Source of the DNA: Chryseobacterium salivictor
Lineage (GTDB): Bacteria > Bacteroidota > Bacteroidia > Flavobacteriales > Weeksellaceae
Direction: 5' to 3'
NCBI RefSeq assembly: GCF_004359195.1
Contig: NZ_CP037954.1
Span: 248,001 to 312,000 of the forward strand
DNA: 64,000 nucleotides
This document shows, in pieces, positions 26,843 to 34,467 of this stretch. How positions within the stretch are numbered: the stretch's first letter is position 1; the number at the start of each line of letters is the position of its first letter. The position numbers and the translations under genes are program-made. The notes below the pieces were generated by a model. The model was given only the letters and a program-made list of their open reading frames with translations, did not search any database and had not been told where the DNA came from.

Positions 26843-27313
26843 TTAAAACTGCTCACCCAGAATCGCTCTCTTTTGAGCCATCGCATATCCCAGATGCAAG
26901 CTTTCGTGCATATTGTTGAAAATAATAGCGTCCTGAATATTCTTTAAATCCAACCCAAAACTGGTCGTATAAGAAGTATAATCGGGAAAAAAATCATCAT
27001 CATAATCTTTCATTAAAACTTTGGAAGTTTCCGTCAGCAGATAAGCCAGATCATCAATTTCTGACTGCTGCACATCCAAATTAGGAAGGGTGCCTTTTTT
27101 GTAGGTTTCTATCCAGTATTTATCGATCCGAAAAGGATTCCCGCTCAGATAATAATGCAATAATTGCTGCGTCGCCACCGTGTGTGCGATGTTCCAATAA
27201 ATATTATTGTTGAAACCATCAGGAATCAGCAACAAATCTTTATTAGAGGTATTTTGCAGGATTTCTAAAAGATTTCGGCGAACTTGACGGTGTGCCTGAA
27301 AATGATAATTCAT
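26843..27313 (-). CDS. DinB-family protein
   Basis: A 156-residue four-helix-bundle protein. It has the first metal-ligand region in NIYWNIAHTVATQQLLHYY and the last in IFNNMHESLHLGYAMAQKR, both with histidines where DinB proteins bind metal. It is only distantly related to the DinB protein at 1895. A full promoter (27334-27364) lies upstream, so it is transcribed on its own. Function unknown. Confidence 0.8.
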   Translation of the reverse strand: MNYHFQAHRQVRRNLLEILQNTSNKDLLLIPDGFNNNIYWNIAHTVATQQLLHYYLSGNPFRIDKYWIETYKKGTLPNLDVQQSEIDDLAYLLTETSKVLMKDYDDDFFPDYTSYTTSFGLDLKNIQDAIIFNNMHESLHLGYAMAQKRAILGEQF

Positions 27314-27333
27314 TTTGCGATTATTTTAATGGC

Positions 27334-27364
27334 CAAAAATAGGTTAATTAACTGAAAATGACAA
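27334..27364 (-). promoter_or_regulatory. Promoter of the second DinB-family gene
   Basis: TTG at 27364-27362 and TATTTTTG at 27341-27334 on the minus strand, spaced by 20 nt. The start point near 27330 gives a leader of about 17 nt. Confidence 0.7.
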
Positions 27365-27602
27365 GAATTTCGCCGAGTTTCATGAATAGACATTCAGGGT
27401 TCTTCCTTGGAAAACAAAGAATTAAAAATCCATTTTAAACTGTATCTGTTTGCCATTTCTTCCTTACTATAAAACAGCCTCTCTTTTGCGAGTGAAATTT
27501 CACATTCTCATGTTTAACAAACTTTAACGCACCGTTGGCATTAATTGTGTTGACTGGTCTGCGTATTTATTGGAAATTTACACTTTAAATTCTACAAACA
27601 CT

Positions 27603-28607
27603 ATGTCAGAACTCAACCAAGCTGAAGATATCAGACAGCTAACCGAAAAAGTAAGAGAACAGAATTACTTTTTCACTCTTTTAAAACAGGAAATCAACAA
27701 AGCAATTATCGGACAGGAATATATGGTAGACCGTTTATTAATCGGTCTTCTGGGAAATGGTCACGTTCTGTTGGAAGGTGTTCCCGGTTTGGCAAAAACT
27801 TTAGCGATAAAGACGTTGGCAGATGCCGTGCACGGCGCTTTTTCCCGCATACAGTTTACTCCTGATCTATTACCTGCAGATGTAGTGGGAACAATGATTT
27901 ACAGTATTAAAGACAATGATTTTTCTATAAAAAAAGGACCAATTTTCGCCAACTTTGTTTTGGCAGATGAGATCAACCGTGCTCCTTCAAAAGTTCAGTC
28001 GGCGCTCTTGGAAGCGATGCAGGAAAAGCAGGTAACCATCGGCGATGAAACAATGCCACTCCCAAAACCCTTTCTCGTTTTGGCCACCCAAAACCCGATT
28101 GATCAGGAAGGAACTTATCTTTTGCCGGAGGCGCAAAGCGACCGTTTTATGCTGAAATGCACCATTACTTATCCGAATTTTGAAGACGAGAGAACAATCA
28201 TGAAAATGATTGCCAGTGGACATTCCCCGGAAATCCGCCCGGTCATTACCTTAGAAAATGTAACCGAAGCCAAGAAATTAATCAATCAGATTTATCTGGA
28301 TGAGAAAATTGAAAAATATATTCTGGATATGGTTTTTGCGACCCGTTTCCCAGATCAATACGGACTTTCTGACTTAAAAAGCTATATCAGTTTCGGTGCC
28401 TCGCCGAGAGCTTCCATCAATTTGTCAATTGCAGCACGAGCGATGGCTTTCTTGAAAAACCGCGCTTTCGTAATTCCGGAAGATGTGAAAGAAATAGCAA
28501 AAGACGTTCTTCGTCACCGTATCGGATTGAGTTTTGAAGCCGAAGCCGAAGAAATTACCGCTGATGAAATTATAGAAAAAATCCTGGGTAAAATTCAAGC
28601 GCCTTAA
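27603..28607 (+). CDS. MoxR-family AAA+ ATPase of the Bat operon
   Basis: A 334-residue AAA+ protein. Walker A is GVPGLAKT (residues 59-66), Walker B is VLADEINRAP (D122, E123), and the sensor region is LATQNPIDQEGTY followed by QSDRFMLK. MoxR ATPases act as chaperones that mature von Willebrand factor A (VWA) proteins, which are encoded next. It is the first gene of the Bat (aerotolerance) block; the DUF58 gene follows after 87 nt. Start at 27603 (SELNQ), not at the upstream TTG. Tandem TTTAAC boxes lie at 27513-27528, and the 27314-27602 gap shows no gene. Confidence 0.93.
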   Translation: MSELNQAEDIRQLTEKVREQNYFFTLLKQEINKAIIGQEYMVDRLLIGLLGNGHVLLEGVPGLAKTLAIKTLADAVHGAFSRIQFTPDLLPADVVGTMIYSIKDNDFSIKKGPIFANFVLADEINRAPSKVQSALLEAMQEKQVTIGDETMPLPKPFLVLATQNPIDQEGTYLLPEAQSDRFMLKCTITYPNFEDERTIMKMIASGHSPEIRPVITLENVTEAKKLINQIYLDEKIEKYILDMVFATRFPDQYGLSDLKSYISFGASPRASINLSIAARAMAFLKNRAFVIPEDVKEIAKDVLRHRIGLSFEAEAEEITADEIIEKILGKIQAP

Positions 28608-28694
28608 CTAGGGCAACAACAAATCAGTGTAACTGTTTACTTAATAATTTAGGGTAAGTGTTACATTGATCAATTATTATATTGATTCATTTTT

Positions 28695-29558
28695 ATGGAA
28701 ATCAAAGACATCATAAAAAAAGTAAAACAAATTGAAATCCGGACCAAAAAAAAGTCCGAAGCAACTTTGATGGGTCAATACCACAGTGCTTTCAAAGGTC
28801 AGGGAATGACTTTTTCAGAAGTCCGTCCTTACCAGTTTGGTGATGAAATCCGAAGAATCGACTGGAATAAAACCGCCCGTTTCCGCGAACCGTTTGTAAA
28901 AGTGATGGAAGAAGAGCGGGAATTAACCTTAATGCTTTTAGTCGATATTTCTGCCTCCATGAATTACGGCACACAAACTCAGTTGAAACGGGAATTCGTC
29001 GCTGAAATCGCCGCAAGTTTAGGATTTTCTGCCGCCGGAAATAATGACAAAGTGGGTTTGATTTTATTTGCCGATAAAGTGTACAAAGTAATTCCGCCGC
29101 AAAAAGGACGTAAACATATTTTGGCTATTATAAGCAATATCTTATCCGCAGAATATATTCCGGCAGAAGCCAAAATTGACAAAGCTCTTGAATATATGAT
29201 GAGTGTTTTCAAAAAAAAATCGCTGATTTTCATGTTCTCTGATTTTGAAGATTCTTATGATTTGAAAATGCTGAGAGTTGCCTCGCGAAAACATCAATTA
29301 TTAGGCTTAAGAGTTTATGATGAAAAAGACAACGAAATCCCCGATGTCGGATATGCCCTTTTTAAAGATGCAGAAACCGGAAAACAAATTTGGGCAAATA
29401 CCTCTAATGCCAGATGGCGCTACGATTTTGCAGAACACCAAAAACAAAAAGTAAGAAACGTAACCGAAGATTTTGAAAGTTCTTCCGCAGGATTTATCAA
29501 TATGAATACCGGCGAAGATTATTCTAAATTTCTGTATCAGTATTTCAGGAAAAAATAG
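28695..29558 (+). CDS. DUF58/VWA-type protein of the Bat operon
   Basis: A 287-residue DUF58 protein. YHSAFKGQGMTFSEVRPYQF and GDEIRRIDWNKTARF are the DUF58 core, and a VWA metal-binding motif (D84-x-S86-x-S88) follows in LLVDISASM. No membrane segment is seen. It is thought to work with MoxR and the membrane Bat proteins. Its stop is followed 1 nt later by the start of a broken RhuM/Fic gene; the downstream DUF4381-like gene is its expected neighbour. Confidence 0.92.
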   Translation: MEIKDIIKKVKQIEIRTKKKSEATLMGQYHSAFKGQGMTFSEVRPYQFGDEIRRIDWNKTARFREPFVKVMEEERELTLMLLVDISASMNYGTQTQLKREFVAEIAASLGFSAAGNNDKVGLILFADKVYKVIPPQKGRKHILAIISNILSAEYIPAEAKIDKALEYMMSVFKKKSLIFMFSDFEDSYDLKMLRVASRKHQLLGLRVYDEKDNEIPDVGYALFKDAETGKQIWANTSNARWRYDFAEHQKQKVRNVTEDFESSSAGFINMNTGEDYSKFLYQYFRKK

Positions 29559-29559
29559 A

Positions 29560-30384
29560 ATGCATAAGGGCGAAATAATAATTTACAAAAGCCAAAACGG
29601 CGAAACTGCCATCGATGTGAAACTGGAAGACGAAACGGTGTGGCTAAATCGCAAGCAAATGTCTCTGCTGTTTGACAGAGATGTGAAAACAATTGGAAAA
29701 CATATTAATAATGCTATTAAAGAGGAACTAAATGAATATTCAGTTGTCGCAAAATTTGCGACAACTGCTTCCGACGGAAAAATTTATCAGACAGAATTTT
29801 ATAATCTCGATGTCATTATTTCCGTTGGTTATCGCGTGAAATCCCGAAGTGGAATACAATTCAGAATTTGGGCTAATTCTGTTCTTAAAAATTATTTAAT
29901 TAAAGGCTATTCAATTAACGAAAAAGCAACGAAACAGCAATTGGATAATCTAAGTTCGATGGTGAAAATATTATCTGATTCACTGGAAAACAAAGTAATT
30001 TCTAATGATGAAGCCAAAGGTGTTTTAAGGATTATTAAAGATTATACTTATGGCCTGGACACACTGGATAAGTATGACAACCAAATTTTAGAAATTGAAA
30101 ATATTTCACAGAAAAAAGAATTTAAAGCAAATTAAGAAAAAGCAGCGATGTTTTTATATTTGGTAACAAAAAATCATTCGTTCAGTGACGGAAACAAAAG
30201 AATTGCCGCTTTCTTATTTTTATGGTTTCTTTCAAACAACGAACTACTGTACAGAAAAAGCGGAGACAAATTACTGGAAAACAATACTTTAGTCGCATTA
30301 ACTTTAATGATTGCGCAAAGCAAATCAGAAGAAAAAGACACCATGGTGAAAGTAGTGGTAAATCTCATTAATAAAAACAATTAA
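29560..30384 (+). pseudogene. Broken RhuM/Fic-family gene inside the Bat operon
   Basis: Two open pieces in one frame are separated by a single TAA at 30133-30135. The first (191 codons) begins with the RhuM/virulence-protein domain: WLNRKQMSLLFDRDVKTIGK and YRVKSRSGIQFRIWANSVLK. The second has the Fic/Doc motif HSFSDGNKRIAAFLFLWFL (conserved HxFxDGNKR). Intact RhuM proteins join both parts by a segment of about 60-70 residues that is missing here, so an internal deletion probably created the stop. The N-terminal piece may still be translated. It sits 1 nt after the DUF58 stop and 3 nt before the next start. Such genes usually accompany restriction systems; none is here. Confidence 0.82.
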
Positions 30385-30387
30385 GAG

Positions 30388-31284
30388 TTGAAAAAAACAT
30401 TTTTAATCTTATTCGCATTTCTCAGTGTTTTCGCATTTTCGCAAACATTGAGTTCCAAACTCGACAAAACCACTTTGGTTCTAGGTGAACCTGGGACTTT
30501 GCACATTCATATTTCTAATCTGCAGGCCAAAGATGTTTTGTCTGCTCCCAAAAATGAACTGCTCCCTTTTCATTTTGAAGAAATAAAAGACAGCATTAAT
30601 AAGCAGGTTGACACCTATGACCGTGTCATTGAATTTGCCGTTTATGATGAAGGGAAATTCACCATTCCTGCGCTCGATTTTAGAATTAACGGTAAACTTC
30701 TAAAAACCATTCCTTACGATGTTGAAGTCATTAATACTGCTCAAAAAGGCGATCAGATCAATGATATCATGAAAAACAAAGAGGTCGATCTCGGCGTGCA
30801 GGATTACTGGCAAATGTACAAATGGTATATTTTAGGAGTATTTATTATATTGGCGTTAATTTTCATTATTCATCAACTCATTAAATATGGCAGACGGAAA
30901 AAATCTGATCCGGTCGTGATGACCAACCAAACACTGAGAGAATTAGATAAGTTGAAAAAGAAAAATTACATCGAAAACGGAAATTACCGGTTGTTCTATG
31001 TAGAACTAATAGATATAACTCGGAATTTCATCACCAAACAATATAAAATCCCTGCCGATGTTTTGCTGACCGACGATTTAATAGATGTCATCAAATTAAA
31101 CAACACCATTTCTCAAGAAAATGAGAAAACAATAGAAGACATTTTCTTGAGAGGAGATCTCGTGAAATTCGCAAAAGTTTTCCCTGATCAACAAAATATG
31201 CAGGACGATTTCGATCAGATGAAAGCTTTCGTAAAAAGGTCTTCCAAGGATTTGGAAGCCGAACAACTAAGAACTGGAGTATAA
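30388..31284 (+). CDS. DUF4381-like membrane protein of the Bat operon
   Basis: A 298-residue protein with an N-terminal signal peptide (FLILFAFLSVFAFSQ), a periplasmic beta-rich part, one membrane helix (WYILGVFIILALIFIIHQL, about residues 146-164) and a cytoplasmic tail. The start is a TTG at 30388: the next in-frame Met is beyond residue 120 and would lose the signal peptide. A protein of this form lies between DUF58 and batA in related operons. It probably connects the VWA subunits. The non-ATG start lies 3 nt after the RhuM remnant and may be a result of its insertion. Confidence 0.8.
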   Translation: MKKTFLILFAFLSVFAFSQTLSSKLDKTTLVLGEPGTLHIHISNLQAKDVLSAPKNELLPFHFEEIKDSINKQVDTYDRVIEFAVYDEGKFTIPALDFRINGKLLKTIPYDVEVINTAQKGDQINDIMKNKEVDLGVQDYWQMYKWYILGVFIILALIFIIHQLIKYGRRKKSDPVVMTNQTLRELDKLKKKNYIENGNYRLFYVELIDITRNFITKQYKIPADVLLTDDLIDVIKLNNTISQENEKTIEDIFLRGDLVKFAKVFPDQQNMQDDFDQMKAFVKRSSKDLEAEQLRTGV

Positions 31285-31286
31285 AA

Positions 31287-32294
31287 ATGATGACACTGGA
31301 TTTTTTAAATTTCGAATTATACAGCCCGTGGTTCTTATTGCTGTTTGTGACTTTCATCCCACTGATTATCCGCGACTTACACAATAAAAAACGCTCCGGA
31401 ATCACTGTTCCTTCTACTCAAAATATGCAGGAAAACAAATCGATTCACTTCGTTCTGTTCCTGCTGAAGATCTCAAAATACCTTATTCTTTCCTGCCTAA
31501 TCATTGCGATGGCAAGACCGCGTACATTTACCATTTCGCAGGATCAGGATGACAGCAAAGGAATCGACATCATGCTTTCAGTGGATGTTTCCCTGAGTAT
31601 GCTGGCGAAAGATTTAGAACCCGACCGTTTGATGGCGCTTCAAAGCATTGCCAAAAAATTCGTCAACAGCCGGCCTGGCGACAGAATCGGCTTGGTAACT
31701 TACGCCGGCGAAGCATTTACCAAAGTACCCGTGACTTCTGATCACGCCGTGGTGATCGATGAGCTGGATCATCTCAGCACTTCAGAACTGACACCGGGAA
31801 CCGCAATCGGTGAAGGACTTTCTGTAGCAGTCGCCCATTTGAAAAACAGCAAAGCAAAATCGAAAATAATCATTCTGATGACGGACGGTGTCAGCAATGT
31901 GGAAAATGCAATGCCGCCGCAAGTCGCCGCCGAATTGGCACGCAGCAACGGGATAAAAGTCTATTCCATCGGAATCGGAACCAACGGTTATGCTTTGATG
32001 CCGACCCAACAGGATCTTTTTGGCGATTTGATTTTCACCGAAGCCGAAGTTCAAATCGACGAACCCGTTCTTCGGGAAATTGCGCAAACAACCGGTGGAA
32101 AGTACTTCCGTGCCTCTTCCAACCAAAGCTTAGAAGAAGTGTACAACGAAATAAACAAACTGGAAAAGTCAGAACTGAAAACCACCAAACTCTATAATTA
32201 CCAAGAATACTTCCGAAACTTTCTGTGGATTGCCTTAGCCGTTTTGTTGGTTGACGCGCTGTTGCGCTGGGTTTTCTATAAATTTTTAAGTTAG
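31287..32294 (+). CDS. batA: BatA, von Willebrand factor A membrane protein
   Basis: A 335-residue protein with two N-terminal membrane helices (FLLLFVTFIPLII; FVLFLLKISKYLILSCLII), a periplasm-facing VWA domain with the MIDAS motif D100-V-S-L-S104, and a C-terminal anchor (FLWIALAVLLVDALLRWV). BatA was found in Bacteroides as part of an aerotolerance operon; its ligand is unknown. It starts 3 nt after the DUF4381-like stop. A 333-nt gap with a repeat element separates it from batB, which is unusual for a compact operon. Confidence 0.9.
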   Translation: MMTLDFLNFELYSPWFLLLFVTFIPLIIRDLHNKKRSGITVPSTQNMQENKSIHFVLFLLKISKYLILSCLIIAMARPRTFTISQDQDDSKGIDIMLSVDVSLSMLAKDLEPDRLMALQSIAKKFVNSRPGDRIGLVTYAGEAFTKVPVTSDHAVVIDELDHLSTSELTPGTAIGEGLSVAVAHLKNSKAKSKIIILMTDGVSNVENAMPPQVAAELARSNGIKVYSIGIGTNGYALMPTQQDLFGDLIFTEAEVQIDEPVLREIAQTTGGKYFRASSNQSLEEVYNEINKLEKSELKTTKLYNYQEYFRNFLWIALAVLLVDALLRWVFYKFLS

Positions 32295-32520
32295 AAAAGA
32301 AATGAGTATTTTTAGGAGCAAGAAGATTTTCGCTTATCCCGAGAGTGGTCCCGCTGTCCACTATATCCCAAGCAGCAGCAATGCCACCGCTTTTGGGGAT
32401 GCCGTTCCCATCGGGGCTAGAACTTCAGGCAGTTTGTTTTTCAAAGGAAACTGCAAAAAGGAATACAAACAAAAGCCTTTAATAATAATATTTGGAGAAA
32501 AAATTATTTAAAAATCCTTC
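32295..32520. repeat. Intergenic repeat element between batA and batB
   Basis: This gap holds a segment that does not look like operon spacer DNA: GTGGTCCCGCTGTCCAC, a hairpin formed by ATCCCAA and TTGGGGAT around a GC-rich loop, and GATGCCGTTCCCATCGGGG with a CTAG after it. The order (CCCGCT- hairpin - GATGCCG - ATCGGGGCTAG) matches a dispersed repeat I recall from Chryseobacterium-type genomes. A 69-codon open frame at 32302 crosses it but looks accidental. The following AT-rich 100 nt before batB show nothing else. Confidence 0.6.
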
Positions 32521-32627
32521 AATGAAAGAAAATTACTTGTTGCATTAAGAAAAAATAAATATAAAAATTTTGTCACTGCTGAGCATTTAATAAAAATCAG
32601 ACCGTTTCAACATTCCAAAAACAAAAT

Positions 32628-33635
32628 ATGAACTGGACTTTAGGAAATAACCTCTATTTAATACTGTTGCTGCTTTTGCCGCTGCTGGGAATCATCATGA
32701 TTGCCTATATCAAATGGAAAAACCAGCGGAAGAAAATCTTTGCCGAAGCAAGATTTCAGGAAGAATTATTTGAAAAAAATTCAGGTTTTACAAAAGTGCT
32801 ACCGGTTCTTTATTTATTGGCGACATTATTTTTAGTATTAGCAATCGTAGATCTGCTGAGCGGTTCGGAAGAAGTAAAGAGCAAACAAAAAATGAACAAC
32901 GTTATTTTCCTGCTCGATGTTTCTAATTCGATGAATGCTCAGGATGTTGCGCCCAACCGTTTAGACGAAGCGAAAAACATCATCATCAACACGATGGAAA
33001 AAATGAAAAACGACAAAGTGGGAATTGTTGTTTTCGCCGGTGACGCAAGTTCGATAATGCCTTTAACTACAGATTTCACGGCAGTAGAAACCTATCTGGG
33101 CGGCGTAGAAACCAATATCGTGAAAACACAGGGAACAGACTTTTTAAAAGCAATGCAAACGGTTGCAGACAAGTTCAGAAACATTCCGAAAGGTGCACGC
33201 CAGGCCGTTCTGCTAAGTGATGGCGAAGACAATGAAAGCAATGAAAAACCAGCGGCAAAATTAGCTTCCAAAGAAGGGATCTCTGTGATCACCGTAGGAA
33301 TCGGTTCCGAAGAAGGCGCACCGATACCGGAGTATGTGTTCGGTCAGTTGATGGGTTACAAAACCGACAGAGCGGGACAAACTGTGATTTCTAAAAGAGA
33401 AACGCTGGCCTTAAAAAATATGGCAAACCAAACGAACGGAACCTATGTGGACGGAAATAACCTCGAAAATGCAACTACTCAAATCATTGATGGGTTGCGT
33501 AAAAGCGCAGCTTCTTCCGAAACAATGGTGAAATCCAATAATGCAATTCATTATTATCAGTATTTTCTGGCAGCTTCAATTCTTTTATTTCTGATTATTT
33601 TTCTGGCAAATCCTAAACGCGACTTCAATATTTGA
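32628..33635 (+). CDS. batB: BatB, von Willebrand factor A membrane protein
   Basis: A 335-residue protein of the same layout as BatA: N-terminal membrane helices (LYLILLLLLPLLGIIMIAYI; VLYLLATLFLVLAIVDLL), a VWA domain with MIDAS D97-V-S-N-S101 and later LSDGEDNESNEKPAA, and a C-terminal helix. It is thought to pair with BatA in the inner membrane. The VWA domain faces the periplasm. No promoter is evident directly upstream, so readthrough from batA across the repeat is expected. Confidence 0.9.
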   Translation: MNWTLGNNLYLILLLLLPLLGIIMIAYIKWKNQRKKIFAEARFQEELFEKNSGFTKVLPVLYLLATLFLVLAIVDLLSGSEEVKSKQKMNNVIFLLDVSNSMNAQDVAPNRLDEAKNIIINTMEKMKNDKVGIVVFAGDASSIMPLTTDFTAVETYLGGVETNIVKTQGTDFLKAMQTVADKFRNIPKGARQAVLLSDGEDNESNEKPAAKLASKEGISVITVGIGSEEGAPIPEYVFGQLMGYKTDRAGQTVISKRETLALKNMANQTNGTYVDGNNLENATTQIIDGLRKSAASSETMVKSNNAIHYYQYFLAASILLFLIIFLANPKRDFNI

Positions 33636-33660
33636 TTCAAAACCAGCACATTCAGCCGAA

Positions 33661-33699
33661 TTTAACCGAAATTTAACAATTTGATCCATAGACTTTAAC
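33661..33699 (+). promoter_or_regulatory. Three TTTAAC boxes before batC
   Basis: TTTAAC occurs at 33661-33666, 33672-33677 and 33694-33699. A similar tandem lies before moxR (27513-27528) and, as TTAAC, before the dipeptidyl peptidase gene. It may be a regulator or sigma-factor site, but short AT-rich words repeat by chance. Confidence 0.3.
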
Positions 33700-33710
33700 A
33701 AATAAAGGAA

Positions 33711-33718
33711 TAATTTTG
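33711..33718 (+). promoter_or_regulatory. -7 box of batC
   Basis: TAATTTTG, exact match, ending 5 nt before the ATG at 33724. It would let batC and batD be transcribed apart from the upstream operon, from an almost leaderless mRNA. Confidence 0.55.
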
Positions 33719-33723
33719 CAGTG

Positions 33724-34467
33724 ATGAATCTGAATTTACTTTTTTCAACGTTTCTTGTACTGTTTGGCTGTTCTGTTTTTTCTGCTCAGGAAAATTACAA
33801 GACATTAGTCTTCAAAGGCAACAAGCAATTCGACAAAGAAAACTACGAATCTTCTTCTTCGAAATATATGGAAGCTGTACAACTCAACGATAAAGAGTTT
33901 ATGGCTCACTACAATTTGGGCAATTCTCTCTATAAAAGAAAAATGTACGAGGAGGCCAAAGCGGAATTCGAAAAAGCAGAGAAACTTTCTGCCACTCTGC
34001 CGGACAAAAGTGCTGCGCTTTATAATCTGGGCAACACTTATATGCAGACTGAAGATTCCAAAAAAGCAGCCGAACTTTACAAACAGGCTTTAAAGCAAGA
34101 TCCTTACAATGAAACCATTCGTAAGAATTACGGAATTGCCATGCTGAAAGAAAAGGAAAAAGAGCAGCAGAAAAAACAAAAAGACAATTCCGGTGGTGGC
34201 GGTGACGGCGACCAAAACAAAGATAAAAATAAAGGGCAAGACAAAGGAAATCAACCTCAGAAAGAAGCCGGAACCGGACAACAAAACAAAGGAGCGGGCG
34301 AAGGAAAAGATCCCAACGAAAACAAAAACAGTAATTCTGACAAAATGCCCAAAGACCTGCAGGATGCGCTACTGAACCGGGTTGGAAATAAAGAACGGGA
34401 AACCGCGAAGAAAATTCTTAACAAAAACTCTTATTCGATGCCGGAAAGCAATGAAAAGGATTGGTGA
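33724..34467 (+). CDS. batC: BatC, periplasmic TPR protein
   Basis: A 247-residue protein with a signal peptide (LLFSTFLVLFGCSVFSAQ) and two to three TPR repeats (FMAHYNLGNSLYKRKMYEEA; AALYNLGNTYMQTEDSKKAA; ELYKQALKQDPYNETIRKNY). The C-terminal third is a Gln/Lys/Gly/Asn-rich low-complexity stretch, typical of BatC. The last segment (DLQDALLNRVGNKERETAKK) is ordered. It is a periplasmic scaffold for the Bat proteins. Its stop overlaps the batD ATG (TGATG). Confidence 0.88.
   Translation: MNLNLLFSTFLVLFGCSVFSAQENYKTLVFKGNKQFDKENYESSSSKYMEAVQLNDKEFMAHYNLGNSLYKRKMYEEAKAEFEKAEKLSATLPDKSAALYNLGNTYMQTEDSKKAAELYKQALKQDPYNETIRKNYGIAMLKEKEKEQQKKQKDNSGGGGDGDQNKDKNKGQDKGNQPQKEAGTGQQNKGAGEGKDPNENKNSNSDKMPKDLQDALLNRVGNKERETAKKILNKNSYSMPESNEKDW

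Noticed and set aside
28608..28694. Imperfect inverted repeat between moxR and the DUF58 gene
   Set aside because: The arms (AATCAGTGTAAC and GTTACATTGATC) have mismatches and no T-run; not enough to call an operator or terminator.
32302..32511. 69-codon open frame between batA and batB
   Set aside because: It crosses the repeat element with its hairpin, starts 7 nt after batA and shows no protein family; it is more likely part of the repeat.
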